A stretch of 64,000 nt of DNA from Ga0077527 sp945862135 (GCA_964203275.1 CAXNMF010000017.1:29706-93705); one strand, 5' to 3'. Positions 17,240 to 25,951 are shown, counted from the first letter of the stretch. Numbers and translations: made by a program. Notes: generated from the letters alone by a model not told the origin.

Positions 17240-18205
17240 ATGAATTACGCCACCCAACTCGTCGACCTGATGGTGCAGGTCATGCTGCCGCTGTCGCTGC
17301 TGGTCTGCGCCGGTGCGTTGTGGACGCGTTTTTTTCCCGATACCGATGTCGAACAAATGCGCAGCAGCCTGAACCGGCTGGTGATGTACCTGTTTTATCC
17401 CTGCATCCTGTTTGCTGTCGCCTCGAGCACGCCAATCAGTTATGACCTTTTATCGGTGCCTTTGCTGGTGGGCATCGCGTCACTGATCTCCGGCGGTTTT
17501 CTTTATTTGATGCTGTATCGTTTGCCGTTGTGGCCCGGTCTTACTGATCAGACCCGTGCTGCGCTGATGCTCGGTGGCATGTTCGGCAATACCTTCAACA
17601 TTGGCGCGCCCCTGCTGGTGTTCTTTTTCGGCGCCGAGGCGATCCGTTACGCGGTGTTCAACGACATGCTGATGACGATGCCGCTGGTGTGGACGCTCGG
17701 CGTGTGGATCGCCACCCGGCTGGGATCTCACGACGATGCGGCCCGCCCTTCGGTGATTGGCGTGGTGCTGACAATGCCGCCCATCTGGGCCTTTCTTTCG
17801 GGATTCACCTGCCAGCAGCTGGGCTTGAACTATGAGCCGCTGGTTGCCGCGACACGCTTCATCGGACAGGCGACGATCCCGGTGATCCTGTTTGTTCTCG
17901 GCATGACCATTCCCTGGCGTAATCTGGTGCCGCGCGGAGAGATTCTGTCCGTGGTCGGTATCAAGCTGCTGCTGACACCGTTCATTGTCTGGCTGATTGC
18001 GCCGATGATTTATTCACGCATGGGCGAAGCGCAGTATGCCGCGGTGGTCGAAGGCACGACGCCGGCGATGATGACAGCCTTGCTGCTCGCGGATCGTTTC
18101 AAACTTGATTCAGGCGCTGCAGCACTTCTGATCGGCTGGAGTACCATACTGTTCTGGCTGACGCTACCGATGATCATGGCATTCGGTTGGATCAGTCGAA
18201 CGTGA
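17240..18205 (+). CDS. AEC (auxin efflux carrier) family transporter
   Basis: A 321-residue membrane protein with about ten predicted helices. It has NRLVMYLFYPCILFAVASS near the N-terminus and MFGNTFNIGAPLLVFFFG in the middle, the conserved crossing region of AEC and malonate carriers. The C-terminal half shows TIPVILFVLGMTIPW and GTTPAMMTALLLADRF. Members move dicarboxylates such as malonate, or other small acids. Its position among acid-metabolising enzymes suggests import or export of a pathway acid. An AT-rich stretch at 17150-17185 is the likely promoter region. Confidence 0.85.
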   Translation: MNYATQLVDLMVQVMLPLSLLVCAGALWTRFFPDTDVEQMRSSLNRLVMYLFYPCILFAVASSTPISYDLLSVPLLVGIASLISGGFLYLMLYRLPLWPGLTDQTRAALMLGGMFGNTFNIGAPLLVFFFGAEAIRYAVFNDMLMTMPLVWTLGVWIATRLGSHDDAARPSVIGVVLTMPPIWAFLSGFTCQQLGLNYEPLVAATRFIGQATIPVILFVLGMTIPWRNLVPRGEILSVVGIKLLLTPFIVWLIAPMIYSRMGEAQYAAVVEGTTPAMMTALLLADRFKLDSGAAALLIGWSTILFWLTLPMIMAFGWISRT

Positions 18206-18241
18206 TTCAGTCGACGTGATAAAGCGCGCATAAAAAGGGGA

Positions 18242-19138
18242 ATGGCATTGAAAGTCGGATTTATCGGATTGGGTGCGATGGGGCGCCACATGGCCCAGCA
18301 TCTGCAAAAGGGTGGTCATCAACTGGGTGTGTGGGGTCGTCGTGCAGAAAGCACGCAGCCGCTGGTTGCCATTGGCGCCACACATTACGAAACACCCGCA
18401 GCCCTGGCGGCGGCATCGGATGTGGTGTTCACGATGGTCACCGCATCCAGTGATTTCGAGCAGGTGGCGATCGGCGTCAACGGGATCATTCACGGGGCCA
18501 AGGCCGGCCTCGTGCTGGTCGACATGGAAACCATTTCACCGGCGGTGGCGCGCGCGGTAGAGAAGCAGCTTTCGGCCAAGGGTATCGAGATGCTCGATGC
18601 GCCCGTTTCCGGCGGACCGATGGGTGCCGAGCAGGCGACGCTGTCGATCATGGTCGGCGGCAAACCCGAAGTGTTTGAACGCATCAAGCCGCTGTTTGCC
18701 TGCATGGGCAAGACCATCACCCGCGTTGGCGACATTGGTGCCGGGCAGGTGACCAAGGCCTGTAACCAGCTGGCGCTGCTGGTGGCGACGCAGGGTGTCG
18801 CGGAGTCACTGCATCTGGCCGCACGGCTAGGTGCGGATCCCGGCAAGGTGCGTGAAGTGCTGATGGGTGGTGTTGCGGCGAGCCGGGTGATGGAGCTGTT
18901 CGGCAAACGCATGGTCGAGCGTAATTTCGACAACGGCATCGACACGCGTCTTTATCACAAGGATCTGGGCATCATCCTCGGGCTTGCGCATGAGGCCGGG
19001 CTGGCAACACCGGGTGGTGCACTGGTGATGCAGCAGATTAATGCATTGATGGGGCAGGGCCGCGGCCGGGATGATCTCGGCGCGCTGATCACCGTGCTGG
19101 AAGCGATGTCCGGCAGCAGCCCCAAACAGGAGAAATGA
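18242..19138 (+). CDS. 3-hydroxyisobutyrate dehydrogenase-family oxidoreductase
   Basis: A 298-residue beta-hydroxyacid dehydrogenase. GFIGLGAMGRHMAQHL is the NAD(P) motif, DAPVSGGPMGAEQATLSIMVGG the substrate loop, and GQVTKACNQL carries the catalytic Lys. Family members oxidise 3-hydroxyisobutyrate or reduce tartronate semialdehyde; GarR/GlxR-like tartronate-semialdehyde reduction is possible next to the hydroxyacid dehydrogenase. The stop lies one base before the CitE-like lyase ATG, so the two are an operon. Confidence 0.88.
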   Translation: MALKVGFIGLGAMGRHMAQHLQKGGHQLGVWGRRAESTQPLVAIGATHYETPAALAAASDVVFTMVTASSDFEQVAIGVNGIIHGAKAGLVLVDMETISPAVARAVEKQLSAKGIEMLDAPVSGGPMGAEQATLSIMVGGKPEVFERIKPLFACMGKTITRVGDIGAGQVTKACNQLALLVATQGVAESLHLAARLGADPGKVREVLMGGVAASRVMELFGKRMVERNFDNGIDTRLYHKDLGIILGLAHEAGLATPGGALVMQQINALMGQGRGRDDLGALITVLEAMSGSSPKQEK

Positions 19139-19139
19139 C

Positions 19140-20114
19140 ATGAGCTTTACCCAGCCTGAACCCGCGACAGCGCGACTGACACGCTCCGAACTCGCAGTGC
19201 CCGGTGTCAACCCGGCGCTGTTTGAGAAGGCGGCGAAATCGGCGGCGGATGTGATTTTTCTGGATCTGGAAGACGCCGTCGCACCGGACGACAAGCCGCA
19301 GGCGCGCAGGAATGTCGTCTCGGCACTGAACGACGTGGACTGGGGCAAGAAGGTCATGGCCGTGCGCATCAATGGTCTCGACACCCATTACATGTATCGC
19401 GATGTGGTTGATCTGGTTGAAAACTGTCCGCGACTCGACATGCTGGTGGTGCCGAAAGTGGGTGTACCGGCAGATCTTTATGCACTGGACATGCTGGTGA
19501 CGCAGATCGAGACGGCGCAGGGCCGGAGCAAGCGCATTGGTTTTGAAGCACTGATCGAAACCGCGCTGGGACTGGCCAATGTGGAGGCGATTGCGCAGTC
19601 CAGTCGCCGGTTGGAGGCGCTGGCCTTCGGTTCAGGCGACTTCGCGGCGTCAACCCGCGCGCGCACCACCATCATTGGCGGGCTGCATCCGGAATACGGC
19701 GTGTTGTCCGATCCCGATGCGCAGGGCAAACGTGAATATCACCAGACCGATCCCTGGCACGCGGCGCAGGTGCGCATTCTGGTGGCCTGCCGCGCCTACG
19801 GGCTGCGGCCGATCGACGGGCCCTATGGCGACTTCAAGGATCCTGAAGGTTATCTATCGGCGGCACGGCGCGTGGCTGCGCTGGGTTACGAAGGCAAGTG
19901 GGCAATCCACCCGACACAGATCGAGGCGGCCAACGTCGTGTTCAGCCCGTCGATCGATGAAGTCGCCAAAGCCCGACGCATTGTCGAGGCCATGGCGCAG
20001 GCCGCCCGCGAGGGCAAGGGCGCCGTGCAGGTCGATGGCCGCCTGGTGGACCTCGCCAACATCCGCATGGCCCAGAACCTGCTGCAGAAGGCCGATGCCA
20101 TCGCCGGACAATGA
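19140..20114 (+). CDS. HpcH/HpaI aldolase/citrate lyase family CoA-ester lyase (CitE/Mcl-like)
   Basis: A 324-residue lyase of the malyl-CoA lyase/CitE kind. RSELAVPGVNPALFEKAAKS opens the barrel. FLDLEDAVAPDDK holds the acidic metal ligands, MAVRINGLDT the Arg-containing strand, FEALIETALGLANVE a further metal Glu, and SGDFAAS a conserved Asp. The C-terminal region with WAIHPTQIE matches (S)-malyl- or beta-methylmalyl-CoA lyases, which split the substrate to glyoxylate plus an acyl-CoA. Glyoxylate would be a natural substrate for the dehydrogenase at 16156. Confidence 0.87.
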   Translation: MSFTQPEPATARLTRSELAVPGVNPALFEKAAKSAADVIFLDLEDAVAPDDKPQARRNVVSALNDVDWGKKVMAVRINGLDTHYMYRDVVDLVENCPRLDMLVVPKVGVPADLYALDMLVTQIETAQGRSKRIGFEALIETALGLANVEAIAQSSRRLEALAFGSGDFAASTRARTTIIGGLHPEYGVLSDPDAQGKREYHQTDPWHAAQVRILVACRAYGLRPIDGPYGDFKDPEGYLSAARRVAALGYEGKWAIHPTQIEAANVVFSPSIDEVAKARRIVEAMAQAAREGKGAVQVDGRLVDLANIRMAQNLLQKADAIAGQ

Positions 20115-20202
20115 TCATCATGCGGTCGCTTCGCGCCAGCCGGGAAATTCGCTAGACTGAATTCCTGCCGGTCCCGTCCGGCGTCTCCCGGAGGAGGGGG
20201 TC

Positions 20203-20631
20203 ATGAAAACAGTCAGCCAGTTGTTGCAGGGCAAGGGCAGCAGCGTGTGGTCAGTGACTCCGGACAGCAGCGTGTATGACGCACTGAAGCTGATGGCCGA
20301 AAAAAATGTCGGTGCGCTGCTGGTGATGAGCGATGGCAAGTTGCGCGGCATCCTGTCGGAACGTGATTACGCGCGCAAGGTCATCCTCTTCGGCAAGTCA
20401 TCCCATGACCTCGCTGTGCGCGAAATCATGTCGGACAAGGTGGTCTGCGTCGGGCCAATGCAGAAGGTCGATGAATGCATGGCGGTGATGTCGAACAAAC
20501 GCATCCGCCATCTGCCGGTGCTCGATGCCGGCAAGGTCATCGGCATGTTGTCGATCGGCGATCTGGTGAAGGAAGTGATTGCCGATCAGCAGATGACCAT
20601 TCAGCAGCTCGAGAGTTATATCCACAGTTGA
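20203..20631 (+). CDS. CBS-domain protein
   Basis: A 142-residue protein made of two CBS motifs (about 10-65 and 75-130), including GALLVMSDGKLRGILSERDYARKV and KRIRHLPVLDAGKVIGMLSIGDLVK. Paired CBS domains bind adenine nucleotides such as ATP, AMP or S-adenosylmethionine and usually regulate another protein. No fused enzymatic domain is present. GGAGGAGGGGG just before the ATG is a strong ribosome site, and TAGACT at 20153-20158 may be the -10 element. Confidence 0.88.
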   Translation: MKTVSQLLQGKGSSVWSVTPDSSVYDALKLMAEKNVGALLVMSDGKLRGILSERDYARKVILFGKSSHDLAVREIMSDKVVCVGPMQKVDECMAVMSNKRIRHLPVLDAGKVIGMLSIGDLVKEVIADQQMTIQQLESYIHS

Positions 20632-20713
20632 TCCTGTGTTGCTGCGAATGCCGGCGCATGTCTGCTGCGGCGCGGCTTTCGTGCGTTTAACAGCAAATGG
20701 AGCAGGGCAGAAC

Positions 20714-21466
20714 ATGAAATTCGGCGCCATCATCATCGGGGATGAAATCCTCTCCGGAAAACGTCAGGACAAACACATGGCCAAGGCCATCGCGCTGCTT
20801 GCGGCGCGGGGCTTCGACCTGTCATGGGTGCAGTATCTGGGCGATGAACCCGATCTGATCGTCTCGACGCTGCGTCGCACGCTGGCCGGTGATCGACGTG
20901 GTGTTCAGCTTTGAGCGGTATCGGCGCGACCCCGGATGATCACACACGCCAGTGCGCGGCTGCGGCGGCCGGCGTCGCGCTGAAGCTGCATCCCGAGGCG
21001 GAAGTCGAGATCCGCGGGCGTTTTGCCGATGATCCCAAGGGCGTTACGCCGCAGCGCCTGATGATGGGCGAGTTTCCCGAGGGCGCGACGATCATTCCAA
21101 ATCCGTACAACCGCATTCCCGGATTCTCCTTCCGCAATCACCATTTTCTGCCGGGTTTTCCCGAGATGTCCTGGCCGATGATGGAGTGGGTGATCGACAC
21201 AGCGTTATGCAGCCATCGGCGCCGTGCGTGCGGCGGAGTCGGCGATCATCGTCCGTGAAGCCGGCGAGAGCCAGTTGATCGACCTGATGAATGAATGTCT
21301 GCGCACCTATCCCGAGCTCAAGGTGTTCAGCCTGCCGCGGGTGACCCCGGAGCGTTATATCGAGCTGGGCGTGCGCGGTGACGCGGCACAGGTGGCGCCG
21401 GCCATTGCGATGCTGAAGTCCGGCGTCACTACACTGGGATTTCCATGGACGCCGTTCCAGGCTTGA
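20714..21466 (+). pseudogene. MoaB/CinA-type molybdopterin-binding domain protein, frameshifted
   Basis: The gene starts MKFGAIIIGDEILSGKRQDKH, typical of the MoCF-binding domain found in CinA and stand-alone MoaB-like proteins. The frame is lost near 20893 and 20910 around the expected DVVFSF-GGIGATPDDHTRQ motif. A long middle part follows (PQRLMMGEFPEGATIIPN, FLPGFPEMSWPMMEWV). A third shift near 21200 leads to the C-terminal part (VRAAESAIIVREAGESQLIDLM). All blocks of a roughly 250-residue protein are present in order, so the damage is recent, or the sequence has errors. Confidence 0.85.
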
Positions 21467-21483
21467 TTGCAGTGCTGTACTGA

Positions 21484-21519
21484 ATAAAAAAAGCCCCCGG
21501 ATTTCTCCGGGGGCTTTTT
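21484..21519. terminator. Bidirectional rho-independent terminator
   Basis: AAGCCCCCGG (21491-21500) pairs with CCGGGGGCTT (21507-21516) around ATTTCT. A-rich bases precede it and T residues follow, so it can stop transcription from both converging genes: the broken molybdopterin-domain gene and the phasin gene. Confidence 0.92.
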
Positions 21520-21542
21520 GTTGCTGCGTTTATTTCTGAAGC

Positions 21543-22091
21543 TCAGGCAGCTTTCTTGCTGGCCTTTTTCACCGCGGTGGTCGCCTGGGAAGCGGCAGCT
21601 TCCATGTTCGACTGGGTGGCTTGCGCGAACTGCTTGGCGACTTTCGACAGGTTGTCGTAGGCCGAGTTGACGGCTGCAATCGCCGACTTCACTGCAGCGA
21701 CGCCGACTTCCGAACCCGCCGGGGCGGTTTTCACCAGCTTGTCGAGGCCGGTCACCAGTTCCTTGTTGAACACGGTGACTTGGGCTTCAACCAGCTTGCC
21801 GAATTCAGCCTGGGTGCCGGACGCGACGTCGTAGAGGCTTTTCGCGTAGGCGGTGGCTTTTTCCAGCGACGGCTGGGCCAGGTTGTCTTTCAGCGCGGCG
21901 AATTGCTGGAAATCCTTGACGGCGGCCAGCGCTTTCGCGCCTTCAAAGCTGTCGGAGAACGCGGTTTTCGCGGCTTTCAGTTGCAGGTCCATCAGGCGTT
22001 CGGCGCCTTCGATTGCCACACCGGCGAAGCGCATCGCGACATCGAGGTTGGCTTTGTTCATTGCAATAAGTTGTTCGGGAGTCTGATACAT
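21543..22091 (-). CDS. phaP: Phasin family protein (PHA granule-associated)
   Basis: A 182-residue, almost entirely helical, Ala-rich protein. MYQTPEQLIAMNKANLDVAM at the start, the amphipathic middle (LMDLQLKAAKTAFSD, FQQFAALKDNLAQPSLEKA) and the Lys/Ala tail (VKKASKKAA) are typical of betaproteobacterial phasins, which coat polyhydroxybutyrate granules. AAAGGAG precedes the ATG. A strong sigma-70 promoter lies upstream, flanked by palindromes that could bind the repressor PhaR. No PHA synthase gene is in the window. Confidence 0.92.
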   Translation of the reverse strand: MYQTPEQLIAMNKANLDVAMRFAGVAIEGAERLMDLQLKAAKTAFSDSFEGAKALAAVKDFQQFAALKDNLAQPSLEKATAYAKSLYDVASGTQAEFGKLVEAQVTVFNKELVTGLDKLVKTAPAGSEVGVAAVKSAIAAVNSAYDNLSKVAKQFAQATQSNMEAAASQATTAVKKASKKAA

Positions 22092-22162
22092 GGTTATTCT
22101 CCTTTAAAAACAGTTAGATACTATTTAAAACGAATCCTGTAGCGCGCTGATACTTCATAATT

Positions 22163-22177
22163 ATTGCGATGCACAAT
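22163..22177 (-). promoter_or_regulatory. Candidate PhaR operator overlapping the phasin transcript start
   Basis: ATTGCGATGCACAAT has ATTG/CAAT arms around TGC/GCA-like cores and covers the predicted start site. A second element, the perfect palindrome TTGCACTGCAA at 22230-22240, lies just upstream of the -35 box. PhaR in other betaproteobacteria represses phasin genes through sites at these two positions. Confidence 0.45.
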
Positions 22178-22181
22178 TCAA

Positions 22182-22209
22182 ATTATAGGGGCTTAAAACG
22201 GCAAGTCAA
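22182..22209 (-). promoter_or_regulatory. Sigma-70 promoter of the phasin gene
   Basis: On the minus strand TTGACT (22209-22204) and a perfect TATAAT (22187-22182) are 16 bases apart, with a start expected near 22175. This is the best sigma-70 promoter in the window and fits the high expression of phasins. Confidence 0.85.
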
Positions 22210-22229
22210 GGGTTTGGAGTAAATATTTA

Positions 22230-22240
22230 TTGCACTGCAA
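22230..22240. promoter_or_regulatory. Palindrome upstream of the phasin -35 element
   Basis: TTGCACTGCAA is an 11-base perfect palindrome 20 bases beyond the -35 box, and shares the TGC/GCA core of the element at the transcript start. It is a candidate second PhaR site. Confidence 0.4.
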
Positions 22241-22382
22241 CAATTATTCCCTTAATTTGCCCTGACTTTGACTTGTCAGGCGCTAACGAATAGCATCAAA
22301 AGCACAAAATCGTTTCCCAATCAGGGGGTAATACTGGGAAACGCTCTCCCGATCAGAAGGTTGGCGAGCACTAACAAATCGT

Positions 22383-23522
22383 ATGTCAGACGCTGCTCTC
22401 CAGCCGGGAACTGTTCCGACGATCCGCATTTCGACTAGCCCCGATGGGAAATCATTGGTGGAGGTGGCGGGTGCCTGGAATCTGCGCTCGCTGGGCCCGG
22501 TGGTCAGTCAGATGGTCACGCGCCTGCAGGATTGCTCGGTGGACGCCAGTTGGGATCTGTGCGCAGTGACTGCTATGGATCATGCTGGTGCACTGATCCT
22601 TTGGCGCTCCTGGGGGCGGCAACGTGCCAGACATCTTGTGTTGCTGCCCGAGCACGAACCGATGTTTGCCCGGCTGGAAGCGACCCAGCAGCAGGAGGTC
22701 GTGCAGGTGCCGTCCTTCAACTGGCGCACATCCATAACATTTCTCGGTGGTGGCCTGCTTTCACTTGCCAGCCATTTAACGTCTGCAGTGCTGCTTCTCG
22801 GGAATGTCGTCCTTGATACGATTCAACTGGTGCGCCGGCCCCAGCGCATTCCGTGGCGTGAGATCTCGGCCAACATCTACCATATCGGCACACAGGCCCT
22901 CGGCATTACGGCGCTGGTCGGTTTTCTCGTGGGTGTCGTGCTGTCCTATCTGACCGGTGAACAGTTGCGCACATATGGCGCTGAAATCTTCATCATCAAT
23001 CTGCTTGGTGTATCCATCATCCGTGAACTGGGCCCCGTTCTTGCGGCCATCCTGATTGCCGGGCGCTCTGGTTCGGCAATGACCGCGCAACTGGGTGTCA
23101 TGCGCGTGACCGAGGAACTGGATGCGATGCAGGTGATGGGCATTCCACATACGGTGCGGCTGATCCTGCCGAAAATGATTGCGCTTGCGATCGCGATGCC
23201 GTTGATCATTCTTTGGACAGATGCTGTTGCCTTATTCGGCGGGATGATGGCGGCACAGGCTCAATTGGGGCTGGATCATCAATTTTTTCTGTCGGCCCTG
23301 CCTGAGGCGGTGCCGCTGGCGAATCTGTGGCTGGGGCTGGGCAAAGGCGTTGTTTTCGGTCTGCTGATTGCTCTGGTGGCGTGTCACTTCGGATTACGTA
23401 TCGAGGCCAACACGGAAAGTCTCGGGCAAGGCACCACCAGTTCCGTGGTGACTGCCATCACCGTCGTCATTATTGTTGATGCGGTGTTCGCGGTGATGTT
23501 CTCCAGCGTCGGGGTGTTTTGA
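22383..23522 (+). CDS. MlaE-family lipid ABC transporter permease with N-terminal STAS domain
   Basis: A 379-residue protein. Residues 1-105 form a STAS/MlaB-like domain (VEVAGAWNLRSLGPVVSQM, with AVTAMDHAGALILWRSWG at the usual regulatory-Ser position). The rest is a MlaE permease with about five to six helices and the conserved GPVLAAILIAGRSGSAMTAQLG, VTEELDAMQVMGI and IPHTVRLILPK. In E. coli MlaB and MlaE are separate; here they are fused. It forms a four-gene operon with an ATPase, an MCE protein and a lipoprotein, moving lipids between inner and outer membranes. Confidence 0.92.
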   Translation: MSDAALQPGTVPTIRISTSPDGKSLVEVAGAWNLRSLGPVVSQMVTRLQDCSVDASWDLCAVTAMDHAGALILWRSWGRQRARHLVLLPEHEPMFARLEATQQQEVVQVPSFNWRTSITFLGGGLLSLASHLTSAVLLLGNVVLDTIQLVRRPQRIPWREISANIYHIGTQALGITALVGFLVGVVLSYLTGEQLRTYGAEIFIINLLGVSIIRELGPVLAAILIAGRSGSAMTAQLGVMRVTEELDAMQVMGIPHTVRLILPKMIALAIAMPLIILWTDAVALFGGMMAAQAQLGLDHQFFLSALPEAVPLANLWLGLGKGVVFGLLIALVACHFGLRIEANTESLGQGTTSSVVTAITVVIIVDAVFAVMFSSVGVF

Positions 23523-24370
23523 TGACGGCAGAATCCATCATCGAAATCAGAAACTTGTGGACCCAGTTCGGTGCACAGGTCGTGCACCGGGATCTGAATC
23601 TCTCTGTGCGCCGCGGTGAAGTGTTGTCCCTGGTAGGCGGATCTGGCAGCGGTAAAACAACGTTGCTGCGGCAGATGCTGGGGCTGGAGAAACCAGCGCG
23701 TGGCGAGGTATTGGTGTTCGGTCATCGCCTGCACGGTGGGGATGCCGAAGAACTGCGACGTTTGCGAAGCCGCTGGGGCATGCTGTTCCAGCAGGGGGCA
23801 TTGTTTTCCGCGCTGACGGTTTTCGACAACATCGCGTTACCGCTGCGCGAGATGAAAGTGCTCGACGAGGAGCTGGTCCGTGACCTGGTGCTGTTGAAGC
23901 TCGATATGGTGGGGATCGAACGGCATCATGCGACCAAGATGCCGTCTGAATTGTCCGGTGGCATGATCAAACGCATTGCCCTGGCTCGGGCGCTGTCGCT
24001 GGAGCCCGAACTGCTTTTTCTTGATGAGCCGACGGCGGGGCTGGATCCGGACCGCAGCGAAAGTTTTGTGACACTGATCGCCGAGTTGCGGCGTGAGCTT
24101 GGTCTGACGGTGGTGATGGTGACGCATGACCTGGATACGCTGGTGTCACTGTCAGACCGTGTGGCGGTACTGTGTGACCAGCACGTGATTGCGATTGGTA
24201 GCGTCAGGGAAATTGCCGGTTATTCGCACAAGTTCATCGGCAATTTTTTCCAGGGTGAACGCGGAAAACGCGCGCTCGAAGCCGTCAAGGATCTGGCAGC
24301 GGATATCAACGCGCAGCGACCGGCACCGCGACGTCCGGAATTGCAGGACAACAAGGGACAGGGGAATTAG
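23522..24370 (+). CDS. MlaF-type lipid ABC transporter ATP-binding protein
   Basis: A 282-residue ATPase with Walker A GGSGSGKTTLLRQ (near 37-49), Q-loop LFQQGALFSALTVFDN, signature ELSGGMIKRIALARAL, Walker B LLFLDEPTAGLDP and switch His in VMVTHDLDTL. LSGGM instead of LSGGQ is typical of the MlaF branch. The ATG at 23522 overlaps the permease stop codon (TGATG); a TTG one codon earlier is less likely. It has a C-terminal extension of about 40 residues. Confidence 0.92.
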   Translation: MTAESIIEIRNLWTQFGAQVVHRDLNLSVRRGEVLSLVGGSGSGKTTLLRQMLGLEKPARGEVLVFGHRLHGGDAEELRRLRSRWGMLFQQGALFSALTVFDNIALPLREMKVLDEELVRDLVLLKLDMVGIERHHATKMPSELSGGMIKRIALARALSLEPELLFLDEPTAGLDPDRSESFVTLIAELRRELGLTVVMVTHDLDTLVSLSDRVAVLCDQHVIAIGSVREIAGYSHKFIGNFFQGERGKRALEAVKDLAADINAQRPAPRRPELQDNKGQGN

Positions 24371-24371
24371 C

Positions 24372-25319
24372 ATGGAAAACAAGGCCTACGCGCTCGCCGC
24401 AGGGCTGTTCACTTTGCTGCTGGGAGCAGCCGTAATTGTTGTGGCGATGTGGCTTTCAGGGGAAACCCATGAGCGCGAATACTATGTGCTCGAATCCAGG
24501 CATGCCGTTTCCGGTCTCAATGTTCAGGCGCCGGTGCGTCTGCGCGGCGTCGAGGTGGGCAAGGTGGAGAGCATTGCCTTCGACCCCGAGGATGCACGGG
24601 TGATTCTGCTGCGCATCAGTGTACGCGCAGGGACGCCGATTACGCGCGGCACCACCGCGCAACTGGGTTCGCAGGGTGTGACCGGACTCGCTTACGTCAT
24701 GCTGGACGATGACGGCAAGAAACCGGAACTGATGACGGGGGGCGATGACAAAAGCACGCGTATTCCGGTGCGGCAGTCTTTGTTCGACGATCTGGCCGGC
24801 TCCGGCAAGGATCTGCTGGTCGAGGTTACGCAGGTGGTGCAGCGGTTGAATCTGTTGTTGGGTGAAAAGAATCAGGCGCAACTTGTGCGTACGCTGGCCA
24901 GTCTGGAGTCTGCCGCGACGCATGCCGGAAAACTTGCGACTGCCCTCGAACCGGTAGCTGGCAAAATGCCTGCGCTGACGGATGATGCCCGCAAGGCGCT
25001 GATCAGCGCTGACACAATGTTTGTCGAACTGAGCACGTTATCCCGTGAACTGAAGCAGCATACCGGCGCTCTGGAGCGCGTTGCCAGAAGTGCGGAGCAG
25101 ACTGGTGGTTCGGCGCAAGCCGTCTCTGGCGCAGTCGTTACGGAATCGCTGCCCCGGATCAATTTGTTGCTTGATGAAATGACGCGCAATTCGCGCAATC
25201 TGGACAAACTGCTGACCGACTTGAATGATCAACCGGCAGCATTGGTATTTGGGCGGGAACGCCCGCCGCCCGGACCCGGGGAGCCGGGCTTTACGTCACA
25301 ACGCGGGAGCAAACAATGA
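24372..25319 (+). CDS. MCE-domain (MlaD-like) lipid-binding protein
   Basis: A 315-residue protein anchored by an N-terminal helix (about 6-28: YALAAGLFTLLLGAAVIVVAMW), followed by one MCE domain (about 38-120: HAVSGLNVQAPVRLRGVEVGKVESIAF, ITRGTTAQLGSQGVTGLAYVML). The C-terminal half (about 150-290) is helical with coiled-coil character, as in MCE proteins that form a periplasmic tunnel. It ends in a Pro/Gly-rich tail. The ATG at 24372 lies two bases after the ATPase stop. Confidence 0.92.
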   Translation: MENKAYALAAGLFTLLLGAAVIVVAMWLSGETHEREYYVLESRHAVSGLNVQAPVRLRGVEVGKVESIAFDPEDARVILLRISVRAGTPITRGTTAQLGSQGVTGLAYVMLDDDGKKPELMTGGDDKSTRIPVRQSLFDDLAGSGKDLLVEVTQVVQRLNLLLGEKNQAQLVRTLASLESAATHAGKLATALEPVAGKMPALTDDARKALISADTMFVELSTLSRELKQHTGALERVARSAEQTGGSAQAVSGAVVTESLPRINLLLDEMTRNSRNLDKLLTDLNDQPAALVFGRERPPPGPGEPGFTSQRGSKQ

Positions 25320-25951
25320 TGAACGAAAAATTCCCTGCAATTGCCAAAGCCTCGCTTTGGATTGCGGTATTGCCGCTGATTGTGCTGTTGAATGGTTGTG
25401 CGATCGGACCGCCTGCCCGGGATACCGTGATCAGTTATGACCTTGGACCGCAGATCGTCCCAGTGCCGACAGGTTCTGTATCGCGCGTAACCCTGATGGT
25501 GCCCGAGGCTTCAGCGCCGTCCTGGCTGGACGGCACCGGAATCGTTTACCGGCTCACCTACGCTGACTCGGCGCGTCCGCAGGTGTATGCGCAAAGTCGC
25601 TGGGTGGATTCGCCGTCGGCTTTGCTTACTCAGCGCATGCGTACCCGTTTTGCTGCTGTCGGGCCAGTTGTGAACGGCCGCGACGGCGCGCGTGCCGATT
25701 ACGCATTGCAGGTCGAGATTGAGGATTTCAGCCAGATTTTTGATGCCGCGGACAGCAGCAAGGTATCGATCAGGCTCAGGGTCTCGCTGGTCAACCTGAC
25801 GAGTCGTGCGCTGCACGCCCAGCGGACCTTCAGCGTGAGCGAATCCTCAGCCCCTGATGCGAAGGGCGCTGTTCGGTCGTTTGCACAAGCCACGGACGGC
25901 ATTGTTGAAGCGATCCTTGAGTGGGCCAAATCCAATCTGAAGGCCGGTTGA
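25316..25951 (+). CDS. ABC-type transport auxiliary lipoprotein (PqiC/DUF330-like)
   Basis: A 211-residue lipoprotein with signal helix and lipobox LLNGC (Cys near residue 28). The mature start DTVISYDLGPQ, then VMVPEASAPSWLDGTGIVYRL and VYAQSRWVDSPSALLTQRM, is characteristic of the outer-membrane lipoprotein subunit of MCE systems such as PqiC. Its first ATG overlaps the MCE gene stop by four bases, so it belongs to the same operon and probably supplies the outer-membrane docking part. Confidence 0.88.
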   Translation: MMNEKFPAIAKASLWIAVLPLIVLLNGCAIGPPARDTVISYDLGPQIVPVPTGSVSRVTLMVPEASAPSWLDGTGIVYRLTYADSARPQVYAQSRWVDSPSALLTQRMRTRFAAVGPVVNGRDGARADYALQVEIEDFSQIFDAADSSKVSIRLRVSLVNLTSRALHAQRTFSVSESSAPDAKGAVRSFAQATDGIVEAILEWAKSNLKAG

